64,000 nt of DNA. Source: Ensifer sp. MPMI2T (GTDB lineage: Bacteria; Pseudomonadota; Alphaproteobacteria; Rhizobiales; Rhizobiaceae). Location: assembly GCF_004827385.1 (NCBI RefSeq), contig NZ_SRXN01000007.1:124001-188000 (forward strand). The letters run 5' to 3'. The stretch's first letter is position 1; the number at the start of each line of letters is the position of its first letter. The notes beneath the pieces were generated by a model. The model was not told the DNA's origin, did not search any database, and saw nothing but the letters and a program-made list of their open reading frames with translations. Positions 53,000 through 61,365 of this stretch are shown here, one piece after another. The translations under genes were made by a program, and so were the position numbers.

Positions 53000-53628
53000 G
53001 CTGCCCTCCCGAGAAGGGCGCAAATGTCCTTGGATGGCACGACGAAGCCGAAGCCAGTCAAGGTCGTACTTCCTTCAATGCTCGCAAGCTGAACGGCTGC
53101 GTTGATTCCGATGATGTCGCCGCTAATGTCGAAGACAGGGCCGCCAGACATTCCCATGACCGTCGTCAGGTCAGACACATACGCCGCCTTCAGCGGGCCG
53201 ATCTCTTGGCGTGCCCCGCTGATGCGGCCCCACGCGGATACGAATTCCAATTCAATCGGGTTACCAACGGCGCGGATTAGCTCCCCAACCTCGGCCTCGC
53301 GGCATGTTAGATTAGACGCAGCGATGCCTGAGCCATTGGCGCTCAGCATGGCGACTTCATATGCTTTGTTTGACCAAAGCACCTTGGCGCCAAGAGTTTT
53401 GCCGCTGCTGGTCTTTAGCGAAACGGTGTTTTTGCCTTCGATGACGTGAGTGGATGTAAGGAATGCGCCGTTGCCGATATGAACGGCCGAGCCGTGGCCA
53501 TTCGATAAAATGACCTTAACGGTGGAGGACGCGGGCGCTGGCATGCCGCTACCCGCCATGCTCGGCAGCGCAAACATGCCTGCCGCAAAAACTAGGAATG
53601 CGATGAATGCATAGATGTAGCGTCTCAT
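52996..53628 (-). CDS. Exported trypsin-like serine protease of the prophage
   Basis: A 210-aa protein with a signal peptide or anchor (YIYAFIAFLVFAAGMFALPS) and a trypsin-like domain: GSAVHIGNGAFLTSTHVIEG with H61, the segment NKAYEVAMLSANG where E91 stands in place of the usual Asp, and TTVMGMSGGPVFDISGDIIG with S161. The order and spacing of the triad are normal. GAGGAGG precedes the ATG. First gene of the operon, about 90 nt after the promoter at 53726-53754. Periplasmic action is expected; the target is unknown. Confidence 0.8.
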   Translation of the reverse strand: MRRYIYAFIAFLVFAAGMFALPSMAGSGMPAPASSTVKVILSNGHGSAVHIGNGAFLTSTHVIEGKNTVSLKTSSGKTLGAKVLWSNKAYEVAMLSANGSGIAASNLTCREAEVGELIRAVGNPIELEFVSAWGRISGARQEIGPLKAAYVSDLTTVMGMSGGPVFDISGDIIGINAAVQLASIEGSTTLTGFGFVVPSKDICALLGRAA

Positions 53629-53725
53629 GCTTTGGCCTCCTCTTCTGGCGCGCGTCGCGCCGTTGTGGTGGTTGCGTGGCTTGGTAGGCCACGGCCAGGC
53701 GCTTGATTGGCGCCTACAATGAACG

Positions 53726-53754
53726 ACACTAATGCACTTTTACAAATTTGTCAA
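53726..53754 (-). promoter_or_regulatory. Promoter with ACAAATTTGT palindrome before the protease operon
   Basis: Minus strand: -35 TTGACA (53754-53749), 17-bp spacer, -10 TAGTGT (53731-53726). The perfect 10-bp palindrome ACAAATTTGT (53742-53751) overlaps the -35 and spacer, as expected for a repressor operator. The sequence CTTGACAAATTTGTAAAA is identical to the copy at 62901-62929. Confidence 0.75.
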
Positions 53755-53769
53755 GGCCCAACGCAAGAC

Positions 53770-53804
53770 AAAAAAATAGCCCCTATCCGGTTAGGGATAG
53801 GGGC
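53770..53804 (-). terminator. Terminator at the end of the phage tail/lysis operon
   Basis: A 10-bp perfect stem GCCCCTATCC/GGATAGGGGC (53779-53788 and 53795-53804) followed on the minus strand by TATTTTTT. It lies 42 bp after the last lysis-region gene and just before the promoter at 53754, so it isolates the late and accessory operons. Confidence 0.88.
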
Positions 53805-53845
53805 CAGGTGCGCAGCATGGTCGCGGTTAAGCGCCGCTGTTGTTT

Positions 53846-54130
53846 TTAGGAGGATGATCTGCGGTTGGCCGTTCTCTCGAACGCGCGATCTAGCCTCTCG
53901 TGCAGGCCGTCGATGCGATTTCCTACGCTCTCGATGGCCTTCATAATCTGACTGGTCTGCTCCTGCATGCCCGCCTTCGTAACGTAGGATTCGGCGACGT
54001 GCAGTTTGTGACGGGCGAGCTCGTCGCGCACCGAGCCAATCGCGCCGGCCACGTATTTGCCAACACCGAAAATGGCGACGAAGATGCTGACGAAGAAGCC
54101 TACCGCGTACATAATCTCGGCGCCGGTCAT
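53846..54130 (-). CDS. Phage membrane protein with coiled coil (lysis region)
   Basis: A 94-aa protein: one N-terminal helix (MYAVGFFVSIFVAIFGVGKY) and a long polar helical part with heptads (SQIMKAIESVGNRIDGLHER through LDRAFERTANRRSSS). The architecture is like small phage membrane proteins near lysis genes (XhlA-like or i-spanin-like), though the order of helix and coil is reversed from XhlA. ATGA overlap with the gene before it. Confidence 0.6.
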   Translation of the reverse strand: MTGAEIMYAVGFFVSIFVAIFGVGKYVAGAIGSVRDELARHKLHVAESYVTKAGMQEQTSQIMKAIESVGNRIDGLHERLDRAFERTANRRSSS

Positions 54131-54537
54131 CTTTTCAGCACCCCAGCCAGGATCTGCGCGCCGGCAACTCCGCCGCCGACATAGAAGATATTTGCAAACA
54201 CCACGTCGGCGTATTCCTTTAGTTGTGGCGGCAGCGCCGTCACGTCTGGCAGCGCGCCGTTCGCAAGGCTATCCGCCATGCCCCATCCGAACCACGCAGC
54301 GCACGGCACGGCGGCCAGCAGCCACGGAATCCAGAAGACTTTGTGCTGCATGCCTTGCTTGATAACCGAGGCCGACTCTGCGCTGGCCGCCATCCTGGCT
54401 TCAATTGCCTTGATCTTGATGTCGGCCGCGATGCGCTGTGCGTCATTGGCTGCGGCAAGGCGGGCTGCGTGAGCCCGCTCGAGCGCGCCGACTAGGTCGC
54501 CGGTAAACTGGCCGGCTATCCAGCGTAGCAGCCACAT
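54127..54537 (-). CDS. Phage holin-like membrane protein
   Basis: A 136-aa protein starting MWLLRWIAGQFTGDLVGALE, with an amphipathic charged helix (AADIKIKAIEARMAASAESA) and two hydrophobic helices (IPWLLAAVPCAAWFGWGMA; VVFANIFYVGGGVAGAQILA). Such proteins next to endolysins in rhizobial phages are annotated as three-helix holins. Start overlaps the preceding stop as TGATG. Confidence 0.65.
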   Translation of the reverse strand: MWLLRWIAGQFTGDLVGALERAHAARLAAANDAQRIAADIKIKAIEARMAASAESASVIKQGMQHKVFWIPWLLAAVPCAAWFGWGMADSLANGALPDVTALPPQLKEYADVVFANIFYVGGGVAGAQILAGVLKR

Positions 54538-54737
54538 CACGTCGGCAGCCCCATCTTCTTGGCCCACTTCCACCACGCTACTGGAATAGCGCCGATAGCT
54601 GCGGCAATGCCCGCTTCTATCGCAGCAGCAACGGCAGGATCGTCCGTTATCATCGACTTGACTTCTTCGCCGATATAGCCGGAGCCATAAAGCCAGCCTG
54701 CAATCATGTAGAGCGCGATGCGTATCCAGACGGTCAT
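54537..54737 (-). CDS. Phage small two-helix membrane protein, possible holin
   Basis: A 66-aa protein: MTVWIRIALYMIAGWLYGSG, then AVAAAIEAGIAAAIGAIPVA and a basic tail KWAKKMGLPT. Two helices and a basic C-terminus are typical of class II holins. It overlaps the endolysin stop by 4 bp. Confidence 0.65.
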   Translation of the reverse strand: MTVWIRIALYMIAGWLYGSGYIGEEVKSMITDDPAVAAAIEAGIAAAIGAIPVAWWKWAKKMGLPT

Positions 54738-55369
54738 TTCTTGCCTCCCCGGATGAGCGCAAGCAGGAAGCGGCCGAGCGCAGCCCAGAAGCCGCCACTG
54801 GTCGGCACCGCCTTCGCGCCGTAGCCACCAGCTTTCAGCGCCTTCTCAAACACCGCTGCATGGTCGGCGATCGTCTTCGCTTTATCAGTGCCGTTGATGA
54901 TGCGGCGCGCGCCAACGTAATCCACCGTAGCCCCGATGTAATCCGCCAGTTTCTTGCCGGTGAACCAGCCGTCGGTCATGCCGACGAACATAATCTTGGC
55001 CGCGATGTCCTGCCGCATTGCCAGGTTGAATTCGCGCAACAGCGCACCCTTCAGGCCAAGCTCCTTATCGGCGCGCTCGTAATTCGAGTCCCACGTTAGC
55101 TGGATATAGCCGCGCCCATAGGGAACCTGCCCGTACTTGCCTTTCACGCCGTACTTGCGGCCAGCACCCTTGCCGTATTCAGCGATCGGCTGCATCGTCT
55201 TGGCCGTCTCGTGCAGAGCCGTGGCGAGCATGTAGGCCAGATGCGCCAACGGTGTGCCGCGCCGTTCTGCCTCGTCTAGAATCGCGTCGACGCCATGCAC
55301 CTGCTTTTCCGACATCTTGCCGGCGAACAGGGGCGAGCGCACCGCCGCGAAGAATTTCGCGCGATCCAT
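54734..55369 (-). CDS. GH19 (chitinase-like) phage endolysin
   Basis: A 211-aa muralytic enzyme of the glycoside hydrolase 19 fold: LAYMLATALHETAKTMQPIA with catalytic Glu54, then GQVPYGRGYIQLTWDSNYER. It degrades peptidoglycan glycan strands during lysis. The C-terminus FWAALGRFLLALIRGGKK is hydrophobic with a basic end and might anchor the enzyme to the membrane. Start at 55369 has GGAGA; a longer frame to 55669 crosses a promoter-like, unrelated segment. Confidence 0.85.
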   Translation of the reverse strand: MDRAKFFAAVRSPLFAGKMSEKQVHGVDAILDEAERRGTPLAHLAYMLATALHETAKTMQPIAEYGKGAGRKYGVKGKYGQVPYGRGYIQLTWDSNYERADKELGLKGALLREFNLAMRQDIAAKIMFVGMTDGWFTGKKLADYIGATVDYVGARRIINGTDKAKTIADHAAVFEKALKAGGYGAKAVPTSGGFWAALGRFLLALIRGGKK

Positions 55370-55497
55370 TGGTGTCTCCTGTGTGGTGGTGGTTAGTGCC
55401 CGCGCATAAGCGGTACGCCACTTGGCGTTGACTTTCGACTCCCACGCCACAATAGTGCGCCTGCAATCAAGGCGGGTGGGTGGAGGTCTCGGGAGGA

Positions 55498-56379
55498 ATG
55501 CGCATTGGAACTTTCGGGTCGTGTCTATCGAGGTGGACAGCCGACAAATTAAGGTGGTCGTTCGGCGGTGAAATAATAACCTGCGTTTACCACAATCGAA
55601 GCGACCAGTTTCTTGACTACTTCGTGGAAAAGACCGCTCCGGAGCCTTCCTATAGAGACCTGCTGTCAATCTGCGATCTGCCAGATGTAGAGGCTCCTGA
55701 AGAGTTCTCCGAGCAGAACATCCTCAAAAACCAGTGTCGGCCGGCGCTTGGGAAACACCGTCTCTCTTTGGGTAGCGAATTTCTTGATGCGATCCTGCAG
55801 GAAAAACTAGACGTTCTCCTGATGGACAACTTTATGGATGCGTCCGCCGAACTCGCGCTATATGAGGATGGCAATCGCAGGGTTAAGCTCTTCACTCGCA
55901 GGAGGATGAGCGGCTTAAAAAGACTCGGGAAGCTCGGCCCCGAGGAGGCCGCGAGAAATTACGAGCGCATCATCAAATTCGTGAAATCCGCTTCGCCAAA
56001 GACGAAAATCATATTCAACGTCTTCCCGTACAACACCTACCCTGACGCAGTGGCGCGGAAGGTGTGGACGGAAAGGTTTGAGGAGACTTTCCGTCCGAAA
56101 GGTGCAACTGTCATTCCGCACGTGACTGTCCCAAAAGACCATTTCGGAGACAGTCACTCTCACTTCAAGAACCACTATTATTTTGTGTATGCCGGCATGG
56201 CCTATCAGGCGATAACTCGCGAGACACCGCGAACTTTATTGAGCCAGTCGCTGCTCAATGCGTTCAAGTCGACGCCTCTGATAGGCCGCCTCAAGCGCAA
56301 GCGCCTCTTCGTATCGGATGCCATAACGCTCGCCGGCTTCATACCCTGGGTCGACCAACTCCCCATCGGCGTTATATAG
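55498..56379 (+). CDS. Plus-strand moron gene: DUF6270/SGNH-like protein
   Basis: A 293-aa protein on the strand opposite to all its neighbours. The N-terminus MRIGTFGSCLSRWTADKLRW resembles GSCxSR-type proteins of the DUF6270 kind (possible SGNH esterase relatives), and DSHSHFKNHYYFVYAGMAYQ near residue 220 fits their D-x-x-H segment. The last about 48 residues are translated from the antisense strand of the tail-spike 3' end (overlap of 144 bp), so the natural C-terminus may have been lost. GGAGG lies 11 bp before the ATG; a GTG at 55480 is alternative. Confidence 0.7.
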   Translation: MRIGTFGSCLSRWTADKLRWSFGGEIITCVYHNRSDQFLDYFVEKTAPEPSYRDLLSICDLPDVEAPEEFSEQNILKNQCRPALGKHRLSLGSEFLDAILQEKLDVLLMDNFMDASAELALYEDGNRRVKLFTRRRMSGLKRLGKLGPEEAARNYERIIKFVKSASPKTKIIFNVFPYNTYPDAVARKVWTERFEETFRPKGATVIPHVTVPKDHFGDSHSHFKNHYYFVYAGMAYQAITRETPRTLLSQSLLNAFKSTPLIGRLKRKRLFVSDAITLAGFIPWVDQLPIGVI

Positions 56380-58755
56380 CGGCTCGCGCTTCTCCCACAC
56401 GTCATAGCAGAGCAAGCCGAATTCAAACGGATCTAGCCCGTGTGCCTCAAACACAGTTTTGACGCGCTGCGCAACAAGGCCGATATGCGTTCTCACGCGA
56501 CCATCGAACTTGAATTGATACCATTCAACTGCGCCCCAGGCGTCAAGCACGGCGTCGAGGATAGCCTCTATCTCGCGCTTCTCGTTTTCGTCCGAAGTAT
56601 TGATCGAGCCAGTTCCAGCGTATACCACCGACCACCGACGCACTGCAGTGCCGAGCGTTCTGTCGTTATCGCTGTCTGGCCTCCAAACGCCGTTGACCAC
56701 ACCCTCCGGAACGGAAGGCGTGAGACGGATACCTTCAGTTGCAAACGTAGTGCCGCCCGCATTGTCGGACTGCAGCCGCAACGTTCCCGCGTCCGCGCGA
56801 ACACGGAAATTCGCCACCCCGCCAGACTGATCGATCATGTTTATCGTCGGGTTGAACGACGAAACCGTGAAGTCGTTAAAGAATGTCCTGTCTTGCAGCC
56901 AAGTAACGTTGCTACCCTGGAAGCCGGCACCCCCGACAAGGCCACCGGACGACGTGAAGCCGACTTCCACTTTTACAGCAGCGATGAAGCCGCTTGCTCC
57001 GGTGCTGATAACCTCGATGATGTTGCCGGAAACACCTGTTGAAGTTACCCCCGCAACAAAGAACCCGATCGCGTCAAGCGAAAGTACCGCTGCGCCGCCC
57101 GAAAGATGGTTCACGCCATTGACGACAAGCGCAGTCACCGTGTTGTCGGCGTATAGCGAGCGCGTCGCGCCCTTGGCGTTGTTACCTTCGAGATAAAGAC
57201 CGTTGAAGACAACGTTCGCGGCCTTACTGATGGCAATGCAGGCATTGCGGGTGGCGTCACCACCCGACTGCTGCACAACCGTATTGGTGAACGAGATGTT
57301 GCGACTGATGCGACCCGTTCCAACATCGGTGATGTGGATCGAAACGCCGTCACAGTCCGTAAGGTAGATGCCGTCGAAATTGTTTGCGTTCGCGTCAACG
57401 CCAACCTCAAGGCCCTTGGCATTGTCCTCGTAGGCCGTGAAATTCTTGATCTCGTTCGACCACGAATGAACCGTCAGGGCGAAGCCAGCGCCGACGTTAT
57501 CGACCGCGCAACCGATGACTTGGCAATCTTTGCTGGCGTCTGTCCACGACGCATTTCCGCCAGGCGACTGATTACTCGGGAGCCAGATGCCGCCGATCGT
57601 TGCCGCGTTTCCACGGAACCCGAGATTGATCATTCCAGCCTGGGGAACAGCACCGCTGTTGCTTGAAATGTCACCGAATACCGCAAGGCGGTTGGAGTTG
57701 GTGACGTTTCGGATCATGCCGCGGATCCGAACATGAGCAAAAAGCGTCTGCCCTACAGACTTCGGCCCGATCTCGTTGGTAATGCTATAGAAGCTAGTTG
57801 GCTTCGGGAAGAGCACATCCCTGCCAGTAGCAATTGCCGCGCGAATAGAGGCAGTGTCGTCCGTGGTGCCATCGCCCTTGGCGCCGAACCACATAATGTT
57901 AACTGCGCCGTCAAAAGCGCGCACCCACGCGCCAGACGTCGCTGCAATGGCGTCGGCCTTGATATAGATACCTTCCAGCGTGTCTGCGGCGATCTGTGCG
58001 GAGTAGTCGCCACCTCTCCATACGAACTGCCCCTCTCGACCCGCTTCGCGCAAAAACGCTGCGGTATGGGTCGCAGTGTCAATTGCCTTCAGAGCAGTGC
58101 GCGTGGCCGGGAATACGTTTGGGACGGCTGCCAACGCGGCTGCTGCTGCAGCTTCAGCCTGTGCCACAAGAGCAGCGCTCGCCTGATCGCTCACCAGCCG
58201 GAACATCGACCCAGACACGATGCCGAGCACAATCATGCCGGCAGCCAGGCCGCCAGCAGCGACGTTGTTGCCACTGTTCGTCTTGATCGTCAGTGCCGCG
58301 CCGCCGTTGAACTGCACGGTTACCGGAGAAGCCGTGTTGGCTTCAAAGACATTCATCCAGATCAGCGCCGAGGCACTGACAGGAATGCTCGTCGTCGCCT
58401 GGATTGCATTCGGCGTGCCTGCGCCAACGTCGGAAGCGATGATGAAGGAGAACGGCAGGTCGGAAACGCGTGTCCACGAACCAGTGCCAGATGCACCGTT
58501 CTTGCGGTAAATGCCGTTGTTCGCAACGGTAGCGTCGCCGATTACCCACGCCATGCTGTTGGCGCCGTGAGCGAGATCGGCATTAAGGGACGCAAGCGAA
58601 GAATAAATCAGGCCGCCGTTAGACAGGAAGGCATTGATGATCAATTCGTAGCCTGCGAGAAGATCGCGGACTTCATTTTTCTTGACTTTATGCGCGCCGG
58701 AAGACGGCACGCCATCGGTTTCGTAGTCGCGAAACACGGTTGCTGCGACGGCCAT
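56236..58755 (-). CDS. Phage tail spike/fibre with beta-helix and S74-type C-terminal chaperone
   Basis: An 839-aa receptor-binding candidate. The N-terminus (MAVAATVFRDYETDGVPSSG) binds the tail; an Ala-rich helix follows at about 205-235; WFGAKGDGTTDDTASIRAAI (about residue 305) opens a pectate-lyase-type beta-helix that runs to about 620. The C-terminus has STSDENEKREIEAILDAV, the peptidase S74 autocleavage signature with Ser and Lys five residues apart. The chaperone end is expected to cut itself off after trimer folding. Host polysaccharide is the probable target; specificity unknown. Confidence 0.85.
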   Translation of the reverse strand: MAVAATVFRDYETDGVPSSGAHKVKKNEVRDLLAGYELIINAFLSNGGLIYSSLASLNADLAHGANSMAWVIGDATVANNGIYRKNGASGTGSWTRVSDLPFSFIIASDVGAGTPNAIQATTSIPVSASALIWMNVFEANTASPVTVQFNGGAALTIKTNSGNNVAAGGLAAGMIVLGIVSGSMFRLVSDQASAALVAQAEAAAAAALAAVPNVFPATRTALKAIDTATHTAAFLREAGREGQFVWRGGDYSAQIAADTLEGIYIKADAIAATSGAWVRAFDGAVNIMWFGAKGDGTTDDTASIRAAIATGRDVLFPKPTSFYSITNEIGPKSVGQTLFAHVRIRGMIRNVTNSNRLAVFGDISSNSGAVPQAGMINLGFRGNAATIGGIWLPSNQSPGGNASWTDASKDCQVIGCAVDNVGAGFALTVHSWSNEIKNFTAYEDNAKGLEVGVDANANNFDGIYLTDCDGVSIHITDVGTGRISRNISFTNTVVQQSGGDATRNACIAISKAANVVFNGLYLEGNNAKGATRSLYADNTVTALVVNGVNHLSGGAAVLSLDAIGFFVAGVTSTGVSGNIIEVISTGASGFIAAVKVEVGFTSSGGLVGGAGFQGSNVTWLQDRTFFNDFTVSSFNPTINMIDQSGGVANFRVRADAGTLRLQSDNAGGTTFATEGIRLTPSVPEGVVNGVWRPDSDNDRTLGTAVRRWSVVYAGTGSINTSDENEKREIEAILDAVLDAWGAVEWYQFKFDGRVRTHIGLVAQRVKTVFEAHGLDPFEFGLLCYDVWEKREPLYNADGELVDPGYEAGERYGIRYEEALALEAAYQRRRLERIEQRLAQ

Positions 58756-58775
58756 GTTTTCTCCATCATGTAAAG

Positions 58776-58799
58776 AAAAGGCCCGCACGATGGCGGGCC
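58776..58799 (-). terminator. Hairpin between tip-protein and tail-spike genes
   Basis: GGCCCGC/GCGGGCC (58780-58786 and 58793-58799) followed on the minus strand by TTTTC. The short T tract allows partial termination or mRNA processing between J and the spike gene. Confidence 0.55.
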
Positions 58800-58829
58800 G
58801 GTTGGTAGGATATTTGGTGGTTACTGGCG

Positions 58830-60926
58830 TTAGCTGACTACAAACGAGCCGGTAGCGACTGCTGTGCCTTCAACACCAGACGGGTTGATAGAGCGCAGCC
58901 ACGCGTAGTAGGTTCCAGCCGCCAGCGAGGTGACGACACGCAAGTCGGTGGCGCTGGGCGGCCCGTATTCGGTCGCCGAAAGCGTCGCAGTTCCGAGGTT
59001 GTTGACGGTGTTAATGTAAATGCGGCAGGCGTAATAGTTGGCGCTGTTTGGTGCCGTCCATTGGAAGGTTGCCTGCCCTGCGGCCGGCGTAACGCTAACC
59101 GACGTAACCACACCAGGCGCGACAGGATCGGCGGTTGCCGTCAGGAATTCGTAGGCAGTCCACTCAGACTTCGTGCCTCCGCCCCATGCTCGCAGTCGCA
59201 CCTTGTACTCCTCGCCATCAACGAGATAGCCGGATCGAACCTGCGTTGCGCCCGCCTGCGAAAACGCAGACTGCACGCCGGTTGAGCCGCTAGTGCGATC
59301 GTATTCCATCTCGTATGTCAGCGTGCTGTCGACGAAGTCCCACGTTGCGTTGATGAATGCTGCTGTGGATCCGCCCGAGACAACTTCCGTCTGGATGGTT
59401 GGCATAAAGTCCGTTGGCGCTGGCACGCCCTCATCCGGCAACGGCTCGACAGCCTCGCCAGGCTCACCTTCTTCTGTCGCCGCGTTGAAGTCGTAAAGCG
59501 ACGGCGTCACCAGAATCCCGGAGAACGAGATCCGCATGTTGCGCAGGTCGATCGTCACGCTCGATGTGATTTCGACAACCGCCTCGGCAAGCCCGCGCGA
59601 CGGGTAATGCACCGTCACGAAGCGCCGATACGGAATGTCGCGCACGCCATCTGCCGTGTAGTCCGCAACGATCGAAATCTTGCGCGCGTTTGCCCTGATA
59701 TACGTCAACTTCTGCTTGCGCTGGCAGTGGTTGTGGCTTTGGATTGCCGCATTCTCGAAGGTGCGCGTGCGCTCCGTGTTGTCGTCAACGACGGCGTACG
59801 GGTCGCCATAGATCGCCGCATCCTTGGTGATGTAGTCTGCGTTAGGATCGACGTACCGACCGCGTACACCAAGCACGGTGTTGGCGCGGCGCTTGTTCTT
59901 GTCGACGCGGATGCTGTAGACGCTGTTGGCAGTCAGCCGCACGTTTGGCGTTACGAACTCGCCGGCATGAACGCCGATCTTGCCGTCTGCGCGCTCATAG
60001 ACGACGAGCTCTGCTGCCTCATCCATGATGCGGCCGACCTCGATAGGGTCGTTGCTGGCTCGAAACCAGAATCCGCCGTGATAGCGCCGTTCTGTATCAC
60101 CGTTGCGGTTGGTGACGTTCTCGTCGCAGACGTCAGCGGCATTCGCCCAGTCGGGCAGATACATATTCTCGTAAGACATCTTGCCGCCAACTGGGTGGCA
60201 AAGGTGCCACAAGCGCATCAGCGCGATGTTTCTTGAGAACTCCCACGTGCCAGGGTCGTTGTATCTATGCGAGCCAGATCCGCCCTGAGTGCTATCCTTG
60301 CGCGGGTCGTAAAGCAGTGCGCCGTCGCCAACCGCCGAATGCTCAGGCATTTGGTTGGGGAAGACGTCTAGATACTCTTCTTGATCGACTGTGCTGACGC
60401 GCATGTAGACGGAGGCAAGCCCGTCGCCGCGGCAGTTGTTGTTCCAGATCGTCGGGAATTCGCTAACTGCGCCCGGGTATGCGGTTTCAGCATTGAGGCC
60501 AAGGCGCCGAAGAATTTGCACGGCATTGCCAAAGTGGGCTGGAGACGTCACTGTGCCGTCACCCGCTAGCGTGGCCTTCTCATCGTGCAGATAGTGCTGC
60601 ACATAGTTCTGAATGCGATGCCCAGCCCACACGATGATGTGGTGCGCCTTGCCGCTCCTCTCCTCAAGAAAGACGTAATCGCCGCCCTTCTTCACGCGAC
60701 CAAGCACATAAGCGAGCGACGGCACGCTTTGCTTCAGGTTGTAACTGCCGTCGTCTGGCTTCGGTACTTCCGGCTTGGAAGCGAAAGCACCTTGCAGCGC
60801 AGCAGCACCGAGGGACAAACCTGCGTAGATCGCGGCCGACGTGCCGAGGTAAAGAGCGTTTGCCGCAAAGGTTGTGGTCGCCAGCGACGACACGATCAGC
60901 GCGATGCTGTCAATGATGCCAGGCAA
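58830..60926 (-). CDS. Phage tail tip (host-specificity, J-like) protein
   Basis: A 698-aa protein. N-terminal hydrophobic stretch (IYAGLSLGAAALQGAFAS), then KPDDGSYNLKQSVPSLAYVL and GRVKKGGDYVFLEERSGKAH, the tip-attachment J-type opening, a central baseplate-like domain, and two C-terminal fibronectin type III-like repeats (about 500-600: TAAFINATWDFVDSTLTYEM; about 600-698: GQATFQWTAPNSANYYACRI). It closes the tail tip and probably contacts the host. Follows the NlpC/P60-like gene by 28 bp. Confidence 0.82.
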   Translation of the reverse strand: MPGIIDSIALIVSSLATTTFAANALYLGTSAAIYAGLSLGAAALQGAFASKPEVPKPDDGSYNLKQSVPSLAYVLGRVKKGGDYVFLEERSGKAHHIIVWAGHRIQNYVQHYLHDEKATLAGDGTVTSPAHFGNAVQILRRLGLNAETAYPGAVSEFPTIWNNNCRGDGLASVYMRVSTVDQEEYLDVFPNQMPEHSAVGDGALLYDPRKDSTQGGSGSHRYNDPGTWEFSRNIALMRLWHLCHPVGGKMSYENMYLPDWANAADVCDENVTNRNGDTERRYHGGFWFRASNDPIEVGRIMDEAAELVVYERADGKIGVHAGEFVTPNVRLTANSVYSIRVDKNKRRANTVLGVRGRYVDPNADYITKDAAIYGDPYAVVDDNTERTRTFENAAIQSHNHCQRKQKLTYIRANARKISIVADYTADGVRDIPYRRFVTVHYPSRGLAEAVVEITSSVTIDLRNMRISFSGILVTPSLYDFNAATEEGEPGEAVEPLPDEGVPAPTDFMPTIQTEVVSGGSTAAFINATWDFVDSTLTYEMEYDRTSGSTGVQSAFSQAGATQVRSGYLVDGEEYKVRLRAWGGGTKSEWTAYEFLTATADPVAPGVVTSVSVTPAAGQATFQWTAPNSANYYACRIYINTVNNLGTATLSATEYGPPSATDLRVVTSLAAGTYYAWLRSINPSGVEGTAVATGSFVVS

Positions 60927-60954
60927 GCTTGCCCCCTTACTAGATTTTGCCGCG

Positions 60955-61365
60955 CTAGATCGCCCACGCCGCTAGCGTGCGCGCCGTCATTCGGCCGAAA
61001 CCGCCGTGCATTCGGACTAGCCATCCACTGCCGTCATGGATGGCGCCGAATTGCCGATGAATGTTGGTTGGGCTGCCGATTACGCCGATCGCGCCGCAGT
61101 GCGGATGCTGGATGCGCTTGCCGCCACGAGGGATGCATGTTGCTACCAGCGCAGGCACGCCTTCGTTGGCCGCTATGATGGACCGAAAGCCATCGTCGCT
61201 GTCGTACGTGCCGCGTAGGTGTGTGGCTGGATCCGGGTGACCAAGCCACATCGCCCAGTCGGCAAGCACCATGCAGCAGTCTACGTGGCCGGGCTGCCAA
61301 GGGCGGGTGTTGTTGTCGGCGATGAAGGCAGCGAGCGCAGCGGCGCGGGCTACCAATTCGGCCAC
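60955..61365 (-). CDS. NlpC/P60-like tail assembly protein (DUF6950 type)
   Basis: A 136-aa protein: WQPGHVDCCMVLADWAMWLG holds the candidate catalytic Cys, and HPHCGAIGVIGSPTNIHRQF plus the HDGSGWLVRMHGGFGRM end hold the candidate His. The position just before the tip protein is where siphoviruses encode a tail-tip peptidase (lambda gpK-like). It overlaps the preceding gene by 16 bp. Confidence 0.75.
   Translation of the reverse strand: MAELVARAAALAAFIADNNTRPWQPGHVDCCMVLADWAMWLGHPDPATHLRGTYDSDDGFRSIIAANEGVPALVATCIPRGGKRIQHPHCGAIGVIGSPTNIHRQFGAIHDGSGWLVRMHGGFGRMTARTLAAWAI

Noticed and set aside
51339..53628. Zorya-type antiphage system (ZorA/ZorB)
   Set aside because: The TolQ-like protein lacks the long ZorA tail, the ExbD-like protein lacks an OmpA-type peptidoglycan-binding domain, and no ZorC/D/E gene follows.
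58830..60926. Possible gene-transfer-agent cluster instead of a prophage
   Set aside because: Nucleotide-metabolism genes, morons and tRNA integration point to a temperate phage; GTA tail genes have a different order.
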